DNA from: CADEDH01 sp039201605
GTDB lineage: Bacteria; Actinomycetota; Acidimicrobiia; Acidimicrobiales; SZUA-35
Direction: 5' to 3'
Assembly: GCA_039201605.1 (NCBI GenBank)
Contig: JBCCRO010000023.1
Coordinates: forward strand, 25,682 to 89,681
DNA: 64,000 nucleotides
Every line of letters begins with the position of its first letter. Positions within the stretch are counted from its first letter, which is position 1. The position numbers and the translations under genes are program-made. Below are positions 1 through 6,900 of the stretch, one piece after another. The notes beneath the pieces were generated by a model. That model was not told the DNA's origin. It saw only the letters and a program-made list of their open reading frames with translations, and did not search any database.

Positions 1-2
1 TA

Positions 3-767
3 CGTGTCGCTGGTGCCGGTCGGTTCGCAAGAGTTCGCAGAATCTTCGTTGATCGCGGCGGGACGGACGACACGATCGAGGCGGCGAAGCTCGGCCACGG
101 TCCACAGTCGGACGATCTGGGCGTCGATCAGGTCGGTGTCGCCGGGGTCGAGGCCGGCCAGTGACCGCTGGATCCGTCGGAGGTCGGCGGGGTCCCAGAG
201 GAGCTCGGCGACGGCGGCTCGGGCCATGGGGGCGTGCCCGACCCGGCGGCGCAGATCGAGGACGCCGAGGTCGGCCGGGATCGGGGTGAGCAGTGTGCTC
301 CGCAGGTGGTCGGGGTCGAAGGTTTCGACGTCGGCAAGCTGGTCCTCGTGGGTGGCGATGCCGGTGACGACCGTGCGAAGCGCAGCCCAGTCGGCGACGG
401 AGCGCTCGGTCACGACAGGGTGGCCGTCCTGCACCGGGAGCAGCACCGGGTCGTGGCGATGGAGCACCAGCAGGGCCCGTTTCGTGGTCCGGTACTGCTG
501 CTCGGCCTGGTGGATCCTGGTGCGCTGCTGGACCCAGGCGTGAGCCCGGGCCACCGGGTCGAGCCGATCGAGCACCCGCAGGGTGCGTCGGGCCTCGATG
601 GTGGCCAACTCGGCCAGCGGGCCCTCCTCGGCCACAGCGGTGGTCAGCGTGACCCGGTCGTCCTCGTCGAGGGTGCGACCGGCGAGGAACGACAGCCACT
701 CGACGAGCTCATCGGCCGCTGGCGTCAGGGCGGGAATGACGAGGGGTCGATCGGGTGACTCGGTCAT
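3..767 (-). CDS. Helical protein of the secretion locus, 3'-truncated by window edge (paralog of the gene at 9323-10051)
   Basis: This frame is open from the ATG at 767 to the window edge (255 codons, no stop seen), so the C-terminus is missing. The protein is mostly helical, with no signal peptide or membrane segment. It aligns by eye with the 242-aa product of 9323-10051. Shared blocks are an N-terminal EEGPLA segment, VLHRHDPV, PVVTERSVA, RRRVGH and a closing RLWT.AEL.RL segment. The C-terminus already extends past the point where the paralog stops. The paralog directly precedes, and overlaps, the giant gene, so this copy may likewise precede another large gene beyond the edge (inference). 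I do not recognise the family. Chaperone, adaptor or immunity roles are all possible and none is shown. Confidence 0.7.
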   Translation of the reverse strand, partial: MTESPDRPLVIPALTPAADELVEWLSFLAGRTLDEDDRVTLTTAVAEEGPLAELATIEARRTLRVLDRLDPVARAHAWVQQRTRIHQAEQQYRTTKRALLVLHRHDPVLLPVQDGHPVVTERSVADWAALRTVVTGIATHEDQLADVETFDPDHLRSTLLTPIPADLGVLDLRRRVGHAPMARAAVAELLWDPADLRRIQRSLAGLDPGDTDLIDAQIVRLWTVAELRRLDRVVRPAAINEDSANSCEPTGTSDT

Positions 768-823
768 CCGGTGCTCCGGGGGTCGTGATCGGCTTCGGCC
801 GAGGGGCGGGCGGTGAGGGAAGG

Positions 824-878
824 TGCGTCGGGGCGCCCAGGAGGGCCGTCTTAGGAGGACGTTGGGCGCCCCGACGCA
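824..878 (-). terminator. Long perfect hairpin between two secretion-locus genes
   Basis: A 16-bp perfect inverted repeat, TGCGTCGGGGCGCCCA at 824-839 and its complement at 863-878, flanks a 23-base loop. It lies between the stop of the 164-aa gene (932) and the start of the next leftward gene (767). There is no strong U-run, so it could be a partial terminator, an attenuator or an mRNA-stabilising structure that lowers expression of the last gene. Confidence 0.6.
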
Positions 879-931
879 GAACAGGCGATCACCTGGTGAC
901 GGTCGGCCCGCCTCGGGGGCGGGCGACGGCG

Positions 932-1426
932 TCAGTAGGTGATCATCGTGTCGTGGACCTCCTGGACCTTGTCCACGTAGCTGATCCACTTGGTCCGGCC
1001 GTCCTCGATGAGGTCGCCGGCCTGCTGGAACTGGGTGCCGAACTGGCGGACGACGTCGCTCACCTCGGCGCCGAGTTCCACGATCTCGCGATCGAGCTCG
1101 GCGAACGCCTCGTTGAGGGCGACCTCCAGGCGCTCGACGTTGGCGCTCAGGTCGCCGCAGGCGGTGCGCATGGCATCAGCGCTCTGACCGGTGGCGTTGA
1201 GCCCGTCGAGGCTGCCCCGCAGGGTGAGGAACTTCTGGGTGCACATCTGCAGGCGGTCCATGATCTGCTGCTTGGCCTGGGCCGAGGCGTTGGACATCGT
1301 CTCCACCGAGGTGTCGACGATCTGTTGGGTCTGGTCCTTGGTGTCGACCGCCTCGGGCAGCAGCTGAGCCCACTCCCCCCTGGCCAGACCAATGGCGGCG
1401 TCATAGTCGGTTACGTATTCTGCCAT
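932..1426 (-). CDS. 164-aa helical protein of the secretion locus, candidate type VII substrate
   Basis: The product is almost entirely helical and hydrophilic, with no signal peptide, membrane segment or cysteine cluster other than two isolated cysteines. The ATG at 1426 follows an AAGGAG ribosome site. It resembles the helical-bundle proteins that accompany ESX/Ess systems, but it is about 1.6 times the usual ~100 residues of WXG100 proteins. I see no Trp-x-Gly turn and no C-terminal YxxxD/E signal. A highly similar but broken copy lies immediately upstream at 1494-2031, so this is the surviving member of a tandem duplication. Location in the leftward substrate string suggests a secreted or structural partner of the EssC-type ATPase (inference). 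The family is not recognised. Confidence 0.7.
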   Translation of the reverse strand: MAEYVTDYDAAIGLARGEWAQLLPEAVDTKDQTQQIVDTSVETMSNASAQAKQQIMDRLQMCTQKFLTLRGSLDGLNATGQSADAMRTACGDLSANVERLEVALNEAFAELDREIVELGAEVSDVVRQFGTQFQQAGDLIEDGRTKWISYVDKVQEVHDTMITY

Positions 1427-1493
1427 CGTTGTACTCCTTGATCCTTTTCATGGTTCGGGAGCCACGGGATGGCACCCCTTTGTCTGTATTTCG

Positions 1494-2031
1494 TCATGAA
1501 GTGGGGCACCGGTTCGCAGAAATCGAGACAACCCGCCTGTCTCGGTAGGTGATGCCCGTGTCGTACACCTCGCGGATCGTCTCGAGGTAGGAGGTCCACG
1601 TGGTGCGACCGTCTTCGATCAGATCACCGGCGGTCTCGAACTGCTGTCCGAACTGCTGCACCACGTCCTGCACCTCGGCCCCAGCTGACGATCTCGCGGT
1701 CGAGCTCGTCGAAGGCATCGTTGAGGGCCGTCTCGAGCTGCTCGACGTTGGCGCTGAGGTCCTCGACGGCAGCGGCCATGTTGTTAACGCTCTTGCCGGT
1801 GGCGTGCAGAGCACCGAACGCCACCGGGAGGTCCTTGAACTTCAGGGTCGCCAGTCTTAGCTGGAGGATGATCTGCTGTTTCGCTTCAGCCGAGGCGTTG
1901 GACATCGTCTCGACGGCGTTGTCGGCGATTCGCTGGGTCTGATCCTTGGCCTCAATCGCGATGGGCTGCAGCTCCCGCCACTTGCCCTGTGCGAGCTCCT
2001 GCGCACCGCCATAGTCGGCTATATAGGCTAT
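1494..2031 (-). pseudogene. Decayed tandem copy of the 164-aa helical gene (ATA start, frameshift)
   Basis: Translation in two frames matches the neighbour at 932-1426 along its whole length, including an LSANVEQLE block in one frame and the QQFETAGDLIEDGRT block in the other. Two lesions are visible. First, the start aligned to the neighbour's ATG is ATA at 2031-2029, although the AGGAG site is retained upstream. Second, near 1677-1688 the sequence is two bases shorter than its partner, shifting the frame after REIV. The shifted frame then continues to a stop at 1494, twelve residues or so beyond the partner's end. A sequencing error could explain the frameshift but not the ATA. An internal ATG at 1905 could still make a truncated fragment. 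Confidence 0.75.
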
Positions 2032-2167
2032 CGTTGCGCTCCTTTTCGTCGATCGATGGTGTCGGCAGCGCCAGGATGCATGGCGGCCACCTCTACCCCT
2101 CTTTCGCCGTTGAGGGGGGACATTGTTCGCAGCGCCTGCGACGAATAGCGCGACGAGACGACCGGAG

Positions 2168-2584
2168 TCAGAGATCGATATACGCCGGCGGGTCGGGAGG
2201 AGGAGTCGGCTTCGTGGGCTCCTCGTCGGGGACGATTCCCTTGGCGAACTTGGGGAGGTCGATGTCTTCCCTGTTGTCCCACAGCGCCTTCTTGTCGTTG
2301 TACTCCTCGAGATCCTTGCGGTACTCCTTGAGGGCCTTGGCGGCGGCGATGGCCTCCTCCATCCGCCTGGTCGCCTCGGCCGCGTACTCTTCGACGGTGG
2401 CCGACAGCGAGAGCGCGGTCACCCGGGTTCCCTTGATGGCCTCGTACACCGAGTCGGTCAGTTCACCGCCTTCGAGCACGTCCGGTCCCATCCGGTTCTC
2501 CAACGGGTAGGCGAACTCCTCGAGCACGGCGGAGATGTCGCGCAGCCGGGCGGCCACGAGTTCGAAATCGTCACTGGTGGGCAT
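2168..2584 (-). CDS. 138-aa helical protein with proline-rich tail, candidate type VII substrate or partner
   Basis: The first ~95 residues predict as an alpha-helical hairpin (start MPTSDDFELVAARL), followed by a charged linker and a short Pro-rich C-terminus ending PPDPPAYIDL. Length and shape are like a WXG100-type hairpin with an added tail, but the Trp-x-Gly turn is not present and no YxxxD/E motif is seen. The ATG at 2584 is preceded by an AAAGGAG-type site. It sits 30 bases downstream of the 429-aa gene in the same leftward run, so the two are probably co-transcribed. Function is not recognised; secreted partner of the 429-aa protein is an inference from position. Confidence 0.7.
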   Translation of the reverse strand: MPTSDDFELVAARLRDISAVLEEFAYPLENRMGPDVLEGGELTDSVYEAIKGTRVTALSLSATVEEYAAEATRRMEEAIAAAKALKEYRKDLEEYNDKKALWDNREDIDLPKFAKGIVPDEEPTKPTPPPDPPAYIDL

Positions 2585-2614
2585 GGGTCTGCTCCTTTGC
2601 CCCTGGTGGGCGGG

Positions 2615-3904
2615 TCATGGCAGCTTGCGGGCTCGGTCACCGGTGATCGCTCTGCCGACGCGAGACCTCGGCTGAAGCTCGGGCTCCGGCAGCGACACGG
2701 GCTCCAGGAAGCCGGTGTTGGGATTGCGCTGCATCGGCGTGCTGCCGGGAATGAGGTTCTGGAGGTAGCTCTCGTCGTCAGTCCAGGTTGCGTTGGCGTT
2801 GTAGAGGCCGCTGTTGGCGTTCACGGTCGACGTCACTCGGCCATCGCCGTCGGCGCCGCTTCGCTCATACAGGAGACCGGCCGCCCAGCGTCCCTTGTAC
2901 AGTCCGCCACCGAGCCGCAAGCCATCGACCTCGGTGTCGGTCGCCAGTTCGGCCGGGGGGACCGCCGTGCCGGCCAGGACTGCCGGCAACCAGGCCAGGT
3001 CGGCCCGCTTCTCGTTCATCTGGGCCGTGGCCTTGCGCCATTCCTCGGCGATGCGGTGGACGTCGTAGAAGTCCCAGTCGCCATCGTCGGTGTGGCCCTC
3101 CCACCGACGGCCCTGCTTCATCGTCAGGTCGGACAGCTCGCCGATCGAGGACACGTCGGCGACGTGCGACAGCTTCCGTTGGTTGGTGAGCTGGCCGGCG
3201 ATCCACTCCAGCGTCCACGACTCGTACTCCTCGGTGGGGAGCGGCATGGTCTGGCTGACCGATGTCATGCGGGTGTCGCTGTTGTCGTTGGGGAACCGGC
3301 GGACCGAGATCGATCGCTCGACCTCGATCGTCGACGGGTCGGGCATGCTCATCCACTCGGCCAGCGCCGCCATGTCCGCCCGACGGATATCGCTGAGGTC
3401 GGGGGGATCGATCGGCTTGCCGTCGACGATCTGCGACAGGAGCCAGCCGTCGAGTCGCTGGACGAGGGCGTCGAAGTCGGGGTCCTCACCGAGGGGCGGA
3501 GCATCGACCACGAACTCGCGCACGGTGGTGTCGAACCCGAGCACGGTGTAGTCGGCCCAATCGACGAGCGAGATGATCGCCTCGCCCACGTCGATCGCAC
3601 CGTCGTCGACCCGGCGCAGCTGCTGCTCGATCCGCCACCGCTCGACGCCGAGATCCTGGGCCAGGGCGTCGAGGTCGACGGTGAGGCCGTCCATGGTGTC
3701 GGCCTGGTGGCGGAGCACGAGGTCACCGGTGTGCAACTCGTCGCTCATCGCCGACAGCGAGTCGGCCACGCCGTAGGTGTCGGCCATCTCGGCCGCCTCG
3801 AGTTGGGCCAGCAGCTCGTCGCGAAGCGTCAGCGCCCGTTCGGAGCGGTCGCCGGACGAGGTTGCGAGAACGCGTGCGCTCTCAGTGTCCATCAACAGTT
3901 CCAT
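2615..3904 (-). CDS. 429-aa 'head plus tail' paralog of the giant secretion-locus protein
   Basis: Residues 1 to about 310 align with the first ~330 residues of the 1776-aa neighbour: MEL.MDT opening, a DELHTGD.VLRHQAD segment, a VERW..EQQLR segment and a DWLPAVL-like segment. The last ~100 residues align with the giant's C-terminus, with a Gly/Asn-rich beta segment and the shared ending G(S)..PG(S)..-x-NPNTGFLEP / HPETGAFEP. The ~1350-residue middle of the giant is absent. The N-terminal ~90 residues look like a helical hairpin, with a Tyr44-x3-Asp48 conserved in both paralogs, though placed between helices rather than after them. No signal peptide or membrane segment is seen. The likely role is a secreted or surface component of the locus (inference). 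A C-terminal DGDG loop hints at metal binding. Confidence 0.75.
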   Translation of the reverse strand: MELLMDTESARVLATSSGDRSERALTLRDELLAQLEAAEMADTYGVADSLSAMSDELHTGDLVLRHQADTMDGLTVDLDALAQDLGVERWRIEQQLRRVDDGAIDVGEAIISLVDWADYTVLGFDTTVREFVVDAPPLGEDPDFDALVQRLDGWLLSQIVDGKPIDPPDLSDIRRADMAALAEWMSMPDPSTIEVERSISVRRFPNDNSDTRMTSVSQTMPLPTEEYESWTLEWIAGQLTNQRKLSHVADVSSIGELSDLTMKQGRRWEGHTDDGDWDFYDVHRIAEEWRKATAQMNEKRADLAWLPAVLAGTAVPPAELATDTEVDGLRLGGGLYKGRWAAGLLYERSGADGDGRVTSTVNANSGLYNANATWTDDESYLQNLIPGSTPMQRNPNTGFLEPVSLPEPELQPRSRVGRAITGDRARKLP

Positions 3905-3992
3905 CGCCTCGAAACCTTCGTCGTCCGTTGACGCCTATTCGCCCTCGACGGCACGATCGGTTCGCCGCCAATCGCCGAGATGGTCGCCGTCG

Positions 3993-6900
3993 TCACCGGG
4001 GCTGGGGTTCGAACGCGCCGGTCTCGGGGTGGAAGTAGAAGGGGCGACTCCCGGGCATCAGCCCCTCGTAGTGCGTCTCGTCGACCTCCCACGATCGATT
4101 GATGTTGCCGCCGCCGACGTTGATGTTGACCCGGGTGTTGCGGCGACCGTCGCCGTCGCCGTCGCCGCGCTCGATCGTGAAGCCGAAACCGGGGCCGGCG
4201 GTGAGCCCCTGTCCCCACTCGGGCTCGTCGACACCCCCGCTGTCGATGCCGAAGCGGGACTGGTTCGTGGCGCCGGCCACGGTGAGGCCGGCGTTGGCGC
4301 CGCTGATCTCCACCCCGTTGCGTCGAACGGAGCCGAGCAGCACCTCGCCGTTGAGGAGCTTGACCTGCTCCTGGCCGAACTCGAACTCGGCCAGCGAGCC
4401 GGCGTAGGAGAAGCCCGTGTCGTCGGTGTCGCCGGTGAAGGCGCCAAACCGAGATCGCATCCCAAGGCCTTCGACCTCGCTCCCGACGAGCTCGAACTCG
4501 TTCGGGTCGTCGGTGCTGGTCTCGAGGTACCCGTTCGTTAGCGTGGTGAAGCGTTCCGTGGTCGAGACCGGCTCGTCGCGAAACGAGACCGGGGCAGGCG
4601 GTGCGTCGGCCACCGTCATCAGTTCCTCGAGATCGTGAAGGTCGCCGCTTCGCGAGCGTTTGGCCCCGCCTCGAAGCCGGGGGTTGTCGAGATCGGCGCG
4701 GAGGTCGTCGATGGCGCGGCGGATGCCTTCCCGTTGGAAGATCTGCCGACTGTTGCCGTAGTCGACCTCGACCAGGCCGTTGCCCAACGGGGTGAGCTGG
4801 TACCGATGACCGTGGTCGGTTTCGACGGTGCGACGTTCACCGGCGCCGAGGTGCTCGGGAACTGCCCGGGTGGTGAGCTCGTCGGTCGTCCAGTCGTCCA
4901 GCTCCTGTTCGAGGCTGTCGAGGAACGCCCGCTGCCGAGTCGGAGCCAGCTGGTGGCCCGATGTCGTCGCCTCCGTCGACAACCGCAGCGGCTGGGCCGT
5001 CTCCGGTGGTTGCGAGACGGGCCGAGGCGGCGACGGCAGGTGTGGGGGCCGAGGGGGCGTCGGCAGATGCGCCGGCATCAGCGGAAGCCCGTCCAGCCCG
5101 CCGCTGGCCGCGGCCACCGACCCGGACGCTGCCGCGACCGTCGCCGTCGCCGCTGAGTCGAAGGAGGAGGGGCGGAGCGTGGCACCGGGGGCGGCCATCG
5201 TCAGGCCCATATCGCGGGCGGCGAACGCGTCGATGATCGGCCGCTCATCGAGACCGCTGCGTCGCCCGTCGACCGGGCGGGGCGGGCCGGGCAGGTGCGA
5301 CGGGACGCCGGGCGGGGCGAGCTCCAGACCGTGGTCGGGGTAGTGGACCTCCCAGGAGAACGGCTCGTACAGGTACGGGCGACCGCCCTCGCGCTCGGCG
5401 CCGGGACCGAGGCCGTCGGCGCCCATCCACTCGTCGACGAACGAGGGCGCCATCGACGGCACCCTCACGTCCTTGAAGCCATCGATCCTGAACGGGTTGA
5501 AGGTGAAGGTGGTGGTGAGGGTGCCGTCGTCGTTGCGCCTCGTGTCGTAGCCGACCACGGTGCGGCCCAGGTGGAGATCGTCGATGGTGAACGTCCTGTT
5601 GACCGGGACGTACCCGACCGCCGGCACGCCGACGTCGACGGGTATTCCGTCCTCATCCAGCCTGATCGCCGCCGTGGGCGTGCCACCGGCCATGAGCTCG
5701 TCGAGCGCCGCCTGGACCTCGGCGGCGTTCATCAGGCCCTCACGGGAGCCCGGGCCGAGGACGACCGGTGTCCGGGGGCCGTGCGGGCCGGACAGGTCGC
5801 CGGGACCGCCGTCGTAGTAGTACTCGAAGCCCTGCGTGGTGCTGTCGATGATGTGACGGGTCCCGTCGAACTGGGCGAAGTCCTCCGGCCCGGCGCTGGG
5901 GTCGTCGAGGAGGAGGCGGAGTCCCTCTCGACGGAGTCGATACTGTTCGTACTCTCGGAGCAGGGGGCCGTGTTCGGCCGCCGGCGCGGCGTGGATCTGG
6001 TCACGCAACGCAAACATGTGCGCCTCGACGGCGGCGAGATGCTTGAGCTGGCCCTGCCGGGTCAGTTCCTCCTCCGGGGTCCTCTCGGCGCCGCCAGGCG
6101 GCCCGCCGACCCCTCGACCGGTGAAGCCGGCTGGCAGCGTCGTCACGCCGGCTTGGGCCGCCGCTTGGGCCTGAGCCTGGAGGCGGGCCCGCTCCTGGTG
6201 TGCGAACTCGATGGCCCTGCTCTCCTCTTGGCGGAGGCGCTCCAGCTCGTCGGTCATGTCTGTCCGCATGGTGCCCAACAGCGCCCCGACCGTGCCGTCG
6301 GTGCCGTCGAGGGCGAGCAGGCCGTCGAGCGTGCGGAGACCCGCCTCGGCGCCCTGCCGTTCGGCGCGCACGGCGTCGAGTTGCTGTCGGGCCGAGCCGG
6401 TGCGTCGCGGTTCGACGGCGGGGGCGAAGCTGCCGAGGAGTTGATGCATCTCGGCACCGAGCAGCCCCATGGCGGTGGCGTGGTCCATGCCGGGGGGAGC
6501 GGTCATGAGCTTGTTGGCGAGGGTGGCGAGGTTGTCGAGCCGTTCGAGGTTCGCCTCGATCGCACTGCCATCGCGAACGAAGCCCGTGGTCCCGCTGGCC
6601 AGGAGGGCCGTCCCCCCGAGGTGGTCGCCTTCGGCGAAGGCGACGCCGCTGTCGGCGAGATCGGCGGCGGCGTCCAGCCAGCCGGCGGCGTCCAGGGCGA
6701 GGTTCGGCTGATCGCCGGACGCCGCACCGGCGCCTGGGTCGAGGTCCACCCCGGAGACGGCGCCTCCGGGGTTGCCGACGAGTCGGGCCGTGGAGGAGCC
6801 GAAGCGGAGCGCATCGCCGACGACGGCGCCCCACGCGTCGTCCTCGATGGCACCGATGACGTTGCCCCCGGTCCGGACGACGCCGGCCAGGTCGTCGAGG

